A stretch of DNA of 64,000 bases from Pseudomonas sp. BSw22131 (GTDB lineage Bacteria > Pseudomonadota > Gammaproteobacteria > Pseudomonadales > Pseudomonadaceae), in assembly GCF_026810445.1 (NCBI RefSeq), contig NZ_CP113949.1, positions 3,534,001 through 3,598,000 of the forward strand. The letters are read 5' to 3'. A program made the position numbers and the translations under genes. Positions 15,088 through 23,909 of this stretch are shown piece after piece. Under the pieces are notes generated by a model. It saw nothing but the letters and a program-made list of their open reading frames with translations. It made no database searches and had not been told where the DNA came from. Position 1 is the stretch's first letter. Every line of letters starts with the position of its first letter.

Positions 15088-15621
15088 ATGGCGAAGAAGG
15101 AAAGTACCCAGCACAAACTCGACCGCGTCCGCGCGCCTCGGGTTCATATCACCTACGACGTTGATATCGGTGACGCTCAGGAAAAGAAAGAGCTGCCCTT
15201 TGTCGTGGGTGTGCTGGGCGATTTCTCCGGCAACCCGCTGGAGCCTCTGCCGAAGCTCAAGGATCGCAAGTTCATCTTCATCGACCGCGATAACTTCAAC
15301 GGCGTCCTCAAGGGCATAAAGCCCCGCCTGACGTACCGGGTCGACAACACCCTGGCCAAAAACGGCACGCAGCTGGGCGTCGAGCTGAATTTCAATACCC
15401 TCGAAGACTTCGAGCCACAGAACGTGGTCAAGCAGGTCGAGCCGCTGCGCAAGCTGCTCGAAGTGCGCAACAAACTGGCTGACCTGCGCAACAAGATGGG
15501 CGGCAACGACAAGCTTGAAGAGCTGCTTATGGACGTGTTGCAGAACACCGAGAAGTTGAAAACCCTGGGCAAGGAATTCGGTCGCGAAGCCGCCGTTCCC
15601 GCCACTGACCACAAAGAGTAA
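15088..15621 (+). CDS. tssB: T6SS contractile sheath small subunit TssB (VipA)
   Basis: This 177-aa protein shows the TssB signature: RVHITYDVDIGDAQEKKELP near residue 20, VGVLGDFSG, FIDRDNF, then RLTYRVDNTL and the helical C-terminus VRNKLADLRNKMGGNDKLE. TssB pairs with TssC to form the contractile sheath around the Hcp tube in the cytoplasm, and ClpV recycles it. Length and motifs are standard. tssC follows after 14 bases. Confidence 0.95.
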   Translation: MAKKESTQHKLDRVRAPRVHITYDVDIGDAQEKKELPFVVGVLGDFSGNPLEPLPKLKDRKFIFIDRDNFNGVLKGIKPRLTYRVDNTLAKNGTQLGVELNFNTLEDFEPQNVVKQVEPLRKLLEVRNKLADLRNKMGGNDKLEELLMDVLQNTEKLKTLGKEFGREAAVPATDHKE

Positions 15622-15635
15622 GGAGGAGCCTGACG

Positions 15636-17138
15636 ATGACCGATAAGCAACCCGTGACTCAGCAGGACAGCGATCTGGTTGAAGTGGAAAACTTCGCCCC
15701 GCAATCCTCTCTTCTGGACAGCATCATTTCCGAAAGCCGCGTGGCGCGCTCCGAAACCGAGCGCACCCGCACCCGCGACCTGATCGGCGAACTGGTCGGT
15801 CAGGTGCTCGAAGGCGAAATGACCCCGAGCAAAGACCTGATCGCCGTGCTCGACGCACGCATCGCCGAGATCGACGCGATGCTGTCAGAGCAGATGAACG
15901 AGATCATGCATGCGCGTGAATTCCAGCAACTGGAAGCGTCGTGGCGCGGTCTGAAATACCAGGTCGACCAGACCGAGACCAGCACCACGCTGAAGATCCA
16001 GCTGCTCAATGCGTCGAAAAAAGACCTGGTTCGCGACCTCAAGGCCTCGTCCGAATTCGACCAGAGCGCCCTGTTCAAGAAGATCTACGAAGAAGAATAC
16101 GGCACCTTCGGTGGCGCGCCATTCGGCATGTTGTTGGGCGATTACGAGTTCAACCGCAGCCCGGAAGACATGTACCTGCTTGAAGAGATTTCCCACGTTG
16201 CCGCCGCTGCGCACGCGCCGTTCATTTCGGCTGCATCGCCTGAGCTGTTCGGCTGGGACTCGTTTACCGACATGTCCGGTCCGCGTGACCTGGCGAAGAT
16301 CTTCGACACCGTTGAATACGCCAAGTGGAAGTCGTTCCGCGCCTCGGAAGACTCCCGCTACGTCGGCCTGACCTTGCCACACGTTCTCGGTCGCCTGCCG
16401 TATGGCCCGGATACCACGCCGGTTGAAGAATTCAACTTCGTGGAAAGCGTCGATGGCCGCGACCACAACAAATACCTGTGGATGAACGCTGCTTACGCAC
16501 TGGGCACTCGCGTCACTGATGCGTTCTCGCGTTACGGCTGGTGCGTGGCGATTCGCGGTGTGGAAGGCGGCGGTCTGGTTGAAGGCTTGCCGACTCACAC
16601 GTTCAAGACCGATGACGGCGAAATCGCCCTCAAGTGCCCGACCGAAATCGCCATCACCGACCGTCGTGAAAAAGAGCTGTCGGACCTGGGATTCATCCCG
16701 CTGGTGCACTGCAAAGGCACCGACTACGCAGCGTTCTTCGGCACGCAATCGGCGCAGAAGCAAAAGCAGTACAACACCGACATCGCCAACGCCAACGCGC
16801 GTCTTTCGGCGCAGCTGCAATACATCTTCGCCACCTCGCGTATCGCTCACTACATGAAGGCGATCATGCGCGACAAGATCGGCAGTTTCGCGTCCCGCAA
16901 AGACGTGGAAATGTTCCTCAACAAGTGGCTGTCCAGCTACGTGTTGCTGGACGACACCGCCAGCCAGGAAGCCAAAGCCAAGTTCCCGCTGCGCGAAGCG
17001 CGTGCCGAAGTGTTCGAAGTACCCGGCAAGCCTGGCGTCTACAAGGCCGTGACCTATCTGCGCCCGCACTACCAACTCGACGAGCTGACGGCTTCTCTGC
17101 GTCTGGTCGCTGAACTGCCGCAATCGACACGCGGCTAA
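15636..17138 (+). CDS. tssC: T6SS contractile sheath large subunit TssC (VipB)
   Basis: At 500 aa this is typical TssC. AAGGAGGA 14 bases before the ATG gives a strong start. Recognisable blocks are QQLEASWRGLKYQVDQTE, EEYGTFGGAPFGMLLGDYEF, HVAAAAHAPFISAASPELFG, SFRASEDSRYVGLTLP, and near the C-terminus RAEVFEVPGKPGVYKAVTYL. TssC forms the bulk of the sheath with TssB. The gene is intact and in operon order. Confidence 0.96.
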   Translation: MTDKQPVTQQDSDLVEVENFAPQSSLLDSIISESRVARSETERTRTRDLIGELVGQVLEGEMTPSKDLIAVLDARIAEIDAMLSEQMNEIMHAREFQQLEASWRGLKYQVDQTETSTTLKIQLLNASKKDLVRDLKASSEFDQSALFKKIYEEEYGTFGGAPFGMLLGDYEFNRSPEDMYLLEEISHVAAAAHAPFISAASPELFGWDSFTDMSGPRDLAKIFDTVEYAKWKSFRASEDSRYVGLTLPHVLGRLPYGPDTTPVEEFNFVESVDGRDHNKYLWMNAAYALGTRVTDAFSRYGWCVAIRGVEGGGLVEGLPTHTFKTDDGEIALKCPTEIAITDRREKELSDLGFIPLVHCKGTDYAAFFGTQSAQKQKQYNTDIANANARLSAQLQYIFATSRIAHYMKAIMRDKIGSFASRKDVEMFLNKWLSSYVLLDDTASQEAKAKFPLREARAEVFEVPGKPGVYKAVTYLRPHYQLDELTASLRLVAELPQSTRG

Positions 17139-17163
17139 ACGGTGACGTTGCCAGGGAGGCAGC

Positions 17164-17646
17164 ATGAGTAATCAACACAAAATGCTGCCTTCATTGCTTG
17201 ACCGATTGCTCGACGACCGTCCGCATCAATCCGTTGAAGCGTCATCACAGCGGCTGTGCTCGCTGGCCGATTACAAGGCCAGCATCGTGCGCGACCTCGA
17301 GATTCTGGTGAACACTCGCCAGTCGCTAGTCGCTGCCGAGCTCGAGGATTTCGCCATTCTCAACGGCACTATCCTCGACTACGGCATGCCGGATTTCACC
17401 AGCCGCAGCGTGCTCGACCCGCAAGACCGTTTATTGATTCAGCGGCAACTGGAAAAAGCGATCACCTTCGGTGACCGACGATTTCGCAGCGTCAAAGTGC
17501 AACTCCTTGCTCAACAAACCGGCCAACGCATGCTGACATTTCGCGTGGACGCGGTACTGCGTCTGCAAGATATCTCGCGTCAGGTTTCTTTCGACGCCGT
17601 GCTGCAGGTCAACACCCAGGAATACAAAGTGCAGAACCTCAACTGA
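17164..17646 (+). CDS. tssE: T6SS baseplate protein TssE (gp25-like)
   Basis: This 160-aa protein has the gp25/lysozyme-like fold pattern: SLLDRLLDD near the start, SIVRDLEILVNTR (the conserved RDLE.LLNTR helix), LDYGMPDF, then IQRQLEKAITFGDRRF. TssE is a baseplate wedge that starts sheath growth. GGGAGG precedes the ATG. The stop overlaps the tssF start by one base (TGATG). Confidence 0.94.
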   Translation: MSNQHKMLPSLLDRLLDDRPHQSVEASSQRLCSLADYKASIVRDLEILVNTRQSLVAAELEDFAILNGTILDYGMPDFTSRSVLDPQDRLLIQRQLEKAITFGDRRFRSVKVQLLAQQTGQRMLTFRVDAVLRLQDISRQVSFDAVLQVNTQEYKVQNLN

Positions 17647-19478
17647 TGCTCGACGATCTGCTGCCCTATTACGAAAAGGAACTCTCGCACCTGCGCTTTC
17701 TGGGCCAGGAGTTTGCGAGCCAGTACCCGAAAATTGCGTCGCGGTTGCTCATCGAGGGCGATAACTGCGAAGACCCGCATACCGAACGCCTGATCGAGGC
17801 GTTTTCGTTTCTGGCAGCGCGCGTGCACAAGAAACTCGACGACGAGTTTCCGGAAATCGTCGAGTCGTTTCTGGAGGTGCTGTACCCGCATTACTTGCGC
17901 CCTACTCCGTCGATGTCGATTGTGGAGTTCAACCTCGGCAAGCAGGAGAAGGTCACAGAGGCCTACCGCGTGGCGCGGCACACCGAACTGCACGCCAATC
18001 AGGTTGAAGGCGTGGTCTGCAAATTCCGCACGTGCTACCCGGTCGAGCTGTGGCCGATCAACGTGCAGCACGCCTCGTTCATCGAGATGGAGCGCTCGGC
18101 ATTCAACGGTCACAGCGCGGATCTGGTTGCACGCCTGCGCATCGGCCTTAACGCTACGTCCGACGTGCATTTTGGCGTGATGGAAATGGACAGCCTGCGC
18201 TTCTTCCTCGACGGCGAAAGCACGCTGATGCTGCAGCTCTATGAGTTGCTGTTCAATAACCTGGCCAAAGCCACGCTGTCGTTCGAAGACGAGGGCCGAA
18301 CCCGCGAAGTCGTGTTGCCTGTCGGCTCACTGAAGTCGGTCGGTTATGCCCGGGACGAAGGGCTGGTGGATTACTCGGAACGCTCATTTCTGGGCTACCG
18401 GTTGCTGCATGAGTACTTCACGTTTCCGGACAAGTTCATGTTCTTCGATCTCTCGGGGTTTGCGCGCATTCTGGCGGGCAAGAACATCGAGAATATCGAG
18501 ATCAACTTCTACTTCTCCGAGTACGACCTGACCGACCGCCTGGTGCGTCTGACGCAGAACATCGGGCGCAACAACTTCAAGCTCAACTGCACGCCGATCA
18601 TCAACCTGTTCCGTCAGCAGGCAGAGCCGATCAAGCTGACCCACGCCCAGCACGAGTACGCCGTTACGCCAGACGTGCGCCTGCAAAGCTCGTCGGAAGT
18701 GGTATCGATCGATCGCGTGCGCCGAGTGAAGAAAGTCGGCGGCATCGATCAGGTCGGCACCTGTCATCCGTTCTTCGAGCCGCGTGGCGATCAAGGCCCG
18801 GGCAGCAGTTTCTGGATTGCCCGCCGCCGTGCGGTGCAAACCCAGCAGCGCGACGGATCGAACATGTTCATCCGGGTCGTGGACCGCGACCTGGAACTGA
18901 TCGACTCCAACCACGACACCTTGAGTATCCGCATCACCTGCAGCAATCGCGACCTGCCACTGATGCTGCCTTTTGGTGGCGAGCGCGGGGATTTCAGCAT
19001 TCCTGCAGCGTCGGTCATCAAGGACATTCGCTGCCTGCGCAAACCCACCGCCACGGTGCGTGTACCGCTGGGCAACGGGGTAATCTGGCGACTGATTTCA
19101 CACCTTTCGCTCAACCACATGTCGCTGGTCGCCAATGGCCGCGACGTGCTGCTGGAACTGCTCTCGCTCTACAACTACCGCAACGTGTCGGCCATCCGCA
19201 AACAGATCAACGGCATCGTCTCGGTCAGCAGTGAGCCGGTGGTTGCGCGCATCGGTCATCCGCGTCCGAACTTCGTTCGCGGCGTGGGCATCACCCTCAA
19301 GCTCGATGAAAGCCAGTACACCGGCAGTGGCGTGTTTTTGTTCGGCATGGTGCTCGACCACTTCTTCGGTCAGTACTGCACGATGAACAGTTTTACCCAA
19401 TTAACCCTTCGCACCTTGCAGCGCGAAAAGAGAGTCGTCCAATGGCCCCCACGAACCGGCGATCAACCCCTGGTCTGA
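17646..19478 (+). CDS. tssF: T6SS baseplate protein TssF
   Basis: At 610 aa this has the usual TssF length. The N-terminus LLPYYEKELSHLRFLGQEFA and DPHTERLIEAFSFLAARVHK are diagnostic, followed by FLEVLYPHYLRPTPSMSI, and LNHMSLVANGRDVLLELL near the end. TssF forms the baseplate wedge with TssE, TssG and TssK. The gene is translationally coupled with tssE upstream and overlaps tssG by 37 bases. Confidence 0.95.
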   Translation: MLDDLLPYYEKELSHLRFLGQEFASQYPKIASRLLIEGDNCEDPHTERLIEAFSFLAARVHKKLDDEFPEIVESFLEVLYPHYLRPTPSMSIVEFNLGKQEKVTEAYRVARHTELHANQVEGVVCKFRTCYPVELWPINVQHASFIEMERSAFNGHSADLVARLRIGLNATSDVHFGVMEMDSLRFFLDGESTLMLQLYELLFNNLAKATLSFEDEGRTREVVLPVGSLKSVGYARDEGLVDYSERSFLGYRLLHEYFTFPDKFMFFDLSGFARILAGKNIENIEINFYFSEYDLTDRLVRLTQNIGRNNFKLNCTPIINLFRQQAEPIKLTHAQHEYAVTPDVRLQSSSEVVSIDRVRRVKKVGGIDQVGTCHPFFEPRGDQGPGSSFWIARRRAVQTQQRDGSNMFIRVVDRDLELIDSNHDTLSIRITCSNRDLPLMLPFGGERGDFSIPAASVIKDIRCLRKPTATVRVPLGNGVIWRLISHLSLNHMSLVANGRDVLLELLSLYNYRNVSAIRKQINGIVSVSSEPVVARIGHPRPNFVRGVGITLKLDESQYTGSGVFLFGMVLDHFFGQYCTMNSFTQLTLRTLQREKRVVQWPPRTGDQPLV

Positions 19479-20512
19479 TCGACCAGGCAAGGGCTGAGCC
19501 GCACCGATTCGAATTTTTCCAATTGGTGCGTTTGCTCCGCCTGCATTACAGCAGAACCGGGCGAATGGACCTGGAAACGCGCCCGCACGAAGACCCTCTG
19601 CGCTTTCGTTCGCAGCTGTCGCTCAACTTCCCCGCCAGTGAAGTCAGCGATTTGCAGTTCGAGCGTCCGGGCAAAGTGTCGACCGCAGGGCTGCCGCTGT
19701 CCGAGGTGCAGGTCACGTTCATGGGGCTGGTCGGGCCGTCCGGCGTGTTGCCGCGTCCGTACACCGAGCTGTTGATGGAACGCCATATTCAGTATCGCGA
19801 TGACGCGGCGCACGCGTTTCTCGACGTTTTTTCGCACCGCATGACCACGCTGTTTTACGAGGCCTGGCAGAAGTACAAGTTCTACATCGAGTACGAGCGC
19901 AACGGCACCTCGGGCTTCGACCGCTACCTGCTCAATCTCGTGGGGTTCGGCCCGCAAGCGCAGAAGCAGAAATTCGACAAGGACGGCTCACCGCTGCGTC
20001 GGGAACTGTTCAGTTACTTCTCGGGGATGTTCGCGCAGAAGCCACGCAACGCACTGAACCTGGAAGTCATGCTGAGCTTTTATTTTTCGCTGCCGTTCAA
20101 GGTCGCGCAGTTCGCCGGGCGCTGGTTGAAACTCGACGCCAGCCAATGCACGCAATTGGGCCGCAAGAACGCGGTACTGGGGCAAAGCGCTGTGGCCGGC
20201 AATCGCGTCTGGGACTACCAGTCCTGCGTACGCATCGAAGTCGGTCCGCTGGAGCTTGCCGATTATCAGCGCTTTCAGCCCGGCACGGTCGACTACCAGA
20301 AAGTGGTTGAACTGGTGCGTTTCTACGTGGGCGCCGAACTGGATTTTCAGCTCGCACCCTCGCTCAAGCGCGAAGCCGTACCTCCTGCCCGCCTGGGTCG
20401 CCAGGGCAATGTTGCCCTGGGCTGGCTTGGCTGGCTCAAACGTCCGGGCGTCGACGCGGAACCGTCCCGTTGCGCCGTTTATCACATTCCTTTTGATGGG
20501 GTCTCCCTGTGA
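19442..20512 (+). CDS. tssG: T6SS baseplate protein TssG
   Basis: This 356-aa protein starts inside the end of tssF. Typical TssG blocks are AEPHRFEFFQLVRLLRL near residue 15, EVSDLQFERPGK, VTFMGLVGPSGVLPRPYTEL, HAFLDVFSHRM and FYEAWQKYKFYIEYER. TssG joins two TssF molecules in the baseplate wedge. The stop overlaps the GTG start of tssH. Confidence 0.95.
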   Translation: MAPTNRRSTPGLIDQARAEPHRFEFFQLVRLLRLHYSRTGRMDLETRPHEDPLRFRSQLSLNFPASEVSDLQFERPGKVSTAGLPLSEVQVTFMGLVGPSGVLPRPYTELLMERHIQYRDDAAHAFLDVFSHRMTTLFYEAWQKYKFYIEYERNGTSGFDRYLLNLVGFGPQAQKQKFDKDGSPLRRELFSYFSGMFAQKPRNALNLEVMLSFYFSLPFKVAQFAGRWLKLDASQCTQLGRKNAVLGQSAVAGNRVWDYQSCVRIEVGPLELADYQRFQPGTVDYQKVVELVRFYVGAELDFQLAPSLKREAVPPARLGRQGNVALGWLGWLKRPGVDAEPSRCAVYHIPFDGVSL

Positions 20513-23112
20513 ACCTGAAGTCCCTGTTCGCCAAGCTGAACGACACCAGCCGCACCGCCACAGAAAGCGCTGCAGCGCTGTGCCTGTCGGAGCATCACTA
20601 CGACGTCGAAGTCGAGCATCTGCTGTTGCAACTGCTCGACAACAACGACAACGACCTGCCGGCGATCCTGCGTCACTACGACGTAGTGCCCGACCGCCTG
20701 CAAGCACAGCTGGTGACGGCGCTTGGCACCTTCAAAAAGGGCAATACGCGCACCCCTGCCCTGTCGCCGCACATCACGCGAATGATCGAACAGGCGTGGG
20801 TACTGGCGTCCATCGAATTCGGCCAGGCACAGATCCGCACCGGGCATCTGCTGCAGGCATTGCTTGACGATGACGAGCTGCGACGCGTGGTAATGGCTTC
20901 GGCGCCGGAGCTTGAAAAAATCAACGCCGACGACCTGCGCCTGAACCTTGGCGCGCTGGTGGAAGGTAGCGCGGAATCCGCACTGGCCAAGCCTCTGGCG
21001 AGCGCCAATGCCAATGGCAGCAACCCGGTCAAAGGCAATGGCAAAACCCCTGCGCTGGATCAATACACCATCAACCTGACGCAAAGCGCGCGGGACGGCC
21101 GTATCGATCCGGTACTGGGCCGCGAGTTCGAGGTTCGGCAGATGGTCGACATCCTCACCCGCCGTCGTCAGAACAACCCGATCCTCACCGGTGAAGCAGG
21201 CGTGGGCAAGACCGCCGTGGTCGAAGGCCTGGCGCTGCGTATCGTGCTGGGCGACGTGCCTTCGGTGCTCAAGGACGTGGCTATCCACACCCTCGACCTC
21301 GGTTTGCTGCAAGCGGGTGCCGGGGTGAAAGGCGAGTTCGAAAACCGCCTCAAGTCGGTCATCGAAGAAACCAAACGCAGCCTGCACCCGATCATTCTGT
21401 TCATCGACGAAGCTCACACGTTGATCGGCTCAGGCGGCCAGGCCGGGCAAAACGACGCGGCCAATCTGCTCAAGCCAGCGCTGGCTCGTGGCGAGCTGCG
21501 CACCATCGCCGCCACCACGTGGGCCGAGTACAAAAAGTACTTCGAAAAAGACGCAGCCCTCGCCCGCCGCTTCCAGGTGGTCAAGGTCGAAGAGCCTGAC
21601 GAAGACAAAGCCATCCACATGCTGCGTGGCCTGCTGGCAAAAATGCAGGAGCACCACAAGGTCACGGTCATGGACGAAGCGCTGGTACAGGCCGTGCGCT
21701 TGTCCAATCGCTACATCACCGGTCGGCAGTTGCCGGACAAGGCCGTCAGCGTGCTCGACACTGCCTGCGCCCGCGTCGCGCTGGGCCAGTCGGCACAGCC
21801 AGGCGCGCTGGAAGACTGCAAACGGCAGATCGATAACCTCCAGGCTGAAATCACCGTGCTGGAGCAGGAAGCCGCCAAAGGCAGCGACCACACACGCCGC
21901 CTGACTGCCCTGACCGAACAGCTGAACACCGAACAGAGCACTCGCCAGACGCTGGAACAGCAATGGCAGCGCGAACTGGAACTGGTGGAGAAGCTCGGTG
22001 CGTTGAGCACGCCGGAAAACGGTAAGCCGGACGCCAGCGAGATAGCAGCGGTGCGCGCCGAACTCGCCAGCGTTCAGGGCGAGCAACCGCTGGTTCACGC
22101 ACTGGTTGATGGCGGCACCATCGGCGAAGTCATTTCCGGCTGGACCGGCATCCCGCTGGGCAAGATGCAGCGCGATGAAATCGACACCGTGCAACGCCTG
22201 CCCGTACTGCTGGGCGAGCGCGTGCTGGGCCAGGACCATGCGCTGCATGAAATCGGCAAACGCATCAAGATTTCCCGCGCCCGCATGGAAGACCCGAACA
22301 AGCCGATTGGCGTGTTCCTGCTGCTCGGTCCGAGCGGCGTCGGCAAGACCGAAACAGCCCTGGCGCTGGCCGACACGCTGTACGGCGGCGAGCGCAATGT
22401 CATCACTATCAACATGTCCGAGTACCAGGAAGCCCACACCGTTTCGAGCCTCAAAGGCTCGCCACCGGGTTATGTCGGCTATGGCGAAGGCGGTGTGCTG
22501 ACCGAGGCCGTGCGCCGCAAACCCTACAGCGTGGTGCTGCTCGACGAAGTCGAAAAAGCCCACCCGGACGTGCTCGAACTGTTTTTCCAGGTGTTCGACA
22601 AAGGCGTGCTGGACGACGGCGAAGGCCGCGAGATCAACTTCCGCAACACGGTGATCATCCTCACGTCCAACACCGGCACCGACCGCATCATGCAGCGCTG
22701 CCTGAATACCGATCAGCCGCCGACGCCCGACGAGATCGTCGAAGATCTGCGCGACGAGCTGAATCAGGTCTTCAAGCCGGCGTTCCTCGGTCGACTGACC
22801 ATCGTGCCGTACTACCCGGTTCAGGACGAGATTCTGGAGCGCATCGTGGGCCTGAAACTGGCGCGCATCGCCAAGCGTTTCGAGCGCAACCACCAAGCGG
22901 TATTGAGCTACGACGACGCGCTGATCAAGGCCATCGCTGCACGTTGCACCGAGGTCGACAGCGGCGCGCGCAACATCGACAACATCCTGTCGAAAACACT
23001 GATGCCGGAACTTTCTCAGCGCGTGCTCGAACGCATGGCGCAAGACAAACCGATTCAAAGCCTGACCATCGGACTGGGCAGCGATGGCGATTTCGCCTAC
23101 AGCCTGACCTGA
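20509..23112 (+). CDS. tssH: T6SS sheath-recycling AAA+ ATPase ClpV (TssH)
   Basis: The product has 867 aa, beginning at a GTG that overlaps the tssG stop. It has an N-terminal ClpN-type helical domain (residues ~1-160), a first AAA module with Walker A GEAGVGKT near ~228 and Walker B ILFIDEAHT, a coiled-coil middle region (~420-540), and a second AAA module with GPSGVGKTET near ~607 and VVLLDEVEKAHPDV. ClpV unfolds contracted TssB/TssC sheaths in the cytoplasm so that subunits are reused. ClpB, the close relative, is excluded by the T6SS setting. Confidence 0.96.
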   Translation: MNLKSLFAKLNDTSRTATESAAALCLSEHHYDVEVEHLLLQLLDNNDNDLPAILRHYDVVPDRLQAQLVTALGTFKKGNTRTPALSPHITRMIEQAWVLASIEFGQAQIRTGHLLQALLDDDELRRVVMASAPELEKINADDLRLNLGALVEGSAESALAKPLASANANGSNPVKGNGKTPALDQYTINLTQSARDGRIDPVLGREFEVRQMVDILTRRRQNNPILTGEAGVGKTAVVEGLALRIVLGDVPSVLKDVAIHTLDLGLLQAGAGVKGEFENRLKSVIEETKRSLHPIILFIDEAHTLIGSGGQAGQNDAANLLKPALARGELRTIAATTWAEYKKYFEKDAALARRFQVVKVEEPDEDKAIHMLRGLLAKMQEHHKVTVMDEALVQAVRLSNRYITGRQLPDKAVSVLDTACARVALGQSAQPGALEDCKRQIDNLQAEITVLEQEAAKGSDHTRRLTALTEQLNTEQSTRQTLEQQWQRELELVEKLGALSTPENGKPDASEIAAVRAELASVQGEQPLVHALVDGGTIGEVISGWTGIPLGKMQRDEIDTVQRLPVLLGERVLGQDHALHEIGKRIKISRARMEDPNKPIGVFLLLGPSGVGKTETALALADTLYGGERNVITINMSEYQEAHTVSSLKGSPPGYVGYGEGGVLTEAVRRKPYSVVLLDEVEKAHPDVLELFFQVFDKGVLDDGEGREINFRNTVIILTSNTGTDRIMQRCLNTDQPPTPDEIVEDLRDELNQVFKPAFLGRLTIVPYYPVQDEILERIVGLKLARIAKRFERNHQAVLSYDDALIKAIAARCTEVDSGARNIDNILSKTLMPELSQRVLERMAQDKPIQSLTIGLGSDGDFAYSLT

Positions 23113-23135
23113 TCGATCACCCATAGGTAGCAGTC

Positions 23136-23909
23136 ATGGACAACACACATCAAGGGACGCGTCGCACGCGGCCGGCATTGGCAACCTGCCTGGTGGCAAC
23201 GGCAATGGCCCTGCTGCTGGCGGGCTGCGGCATTACTGACCGCGTCGGCAAGCGCGTCGACGACACGTGGGCAGGCGACATGCTGTTTGGCGACACCGAG
23301 AAGGTCATCCTGACCTCGGACGGCGGCAATCAGCTGAACCCCGACGACTCCGGCAAACCGCTTTCGGTGGTGTTGCGCGTCTACCAGTTGACCTCCCTGG
23401 AGCGCTTCGCCTCGATCGACGCCGACAGCCTCTGGGAAGACCCGAAAAAAGCGCTCGGCAACACCTTGCTCGACAACCGCGAAATCACCTTGCTGCCGGG
23501 CATGGGCCAGATCGATCAGTGGCCACTGAATACGGCCACCGGTTACGTCGGCGTGGCCGCGTTTTTCCGCACCGATGAAAAGAGCCGCTGGAAGGTCGCA
23601 TTCGACGCCAACTCGCTGCGCAAAGACGGCATCTGGTTCTCCTCCGATGGCTTGCGCGTGCTGGTGGACAACAACTACGTGCTGGCCGTGCGTGGCGTGG
23701 ATGTCTTGAACAAACCCAAGACCGAAGCGCAGTTTGCCAAGGCCAACACCGTGCCCGGGCAACCCGTCACACCCGCGACGCCCGCCAGCCCGACGCTGAC
23801 GCAGCAAGTGCAGGACGCGGCGGTTCAACAGGCCCAGGACTCGGCCACCGGCGCCACGAAAAAAGCAGTCGATTCACAATTCAATTCTTTATTGGAAGGC
23901 GCTAAATGA
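23136..23909 (+). CDS. tssJ: T6SS outer-membrane lipoprotein TssJ, with C-terminal extension
   Basis: The product has 257 aa. A signal peptide ends in the lipobox LLAGC (Cys ~31), so it is an outer-membrane lipoprotein. It anchors the TssL-TssM membrane complex by binding the periplasmic end of TssM. The beta-sandwich region runs to ~residue 195 (LRVYQLTSLERF, LPGMGQIDQWPL, VAAFFRTDEKSRWKVAFDAN). A tail of about 60 residues follows (TPATPASPTLTQQ, then AAVQQAQDSATGATKKAV), so the protein is well above the 150-190 residues usual for TssJ. The tail is low in complexity and helical. The stop overlaps the tssK start (ATGA). Confidence 0.92.
   Translation: MDNTHQGTRRTRPALATCLVATAMALLLAGCGITDRVGKRVDDTWAGDMLFGDTEKVILTSDGGNQLNPDDSGKPLSVVLRVYQLTSLERFASIDADSLWEDPKKALGNTLLDNREITLLPGMGQIDQWPLNTATGYVGVAAFFRTDEKSRWKVAFDANSLRKDGIWFSSDGLRVLVDNNYVLAVRGVDVLNKPKTEAQFAKANTVPGQPVTPATPASPTLTQQVQDAAVQQAQDSATGATKKAVDSQFNSLLEGAK

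Noticed and set aside
20509..23112. ClpB chaperone
   Set aside because: Position in the T6SS operon, translational coupling to tssG and the N-terminal domain favour ClpV.
21430..23124. 564-codon reverse frame over tssH, and similar long ones over tssC, tssK and the IcmF-OmpA gene
   Set aside because: All are antisense to confidently identified T6SS genes and lack recognisable domains.
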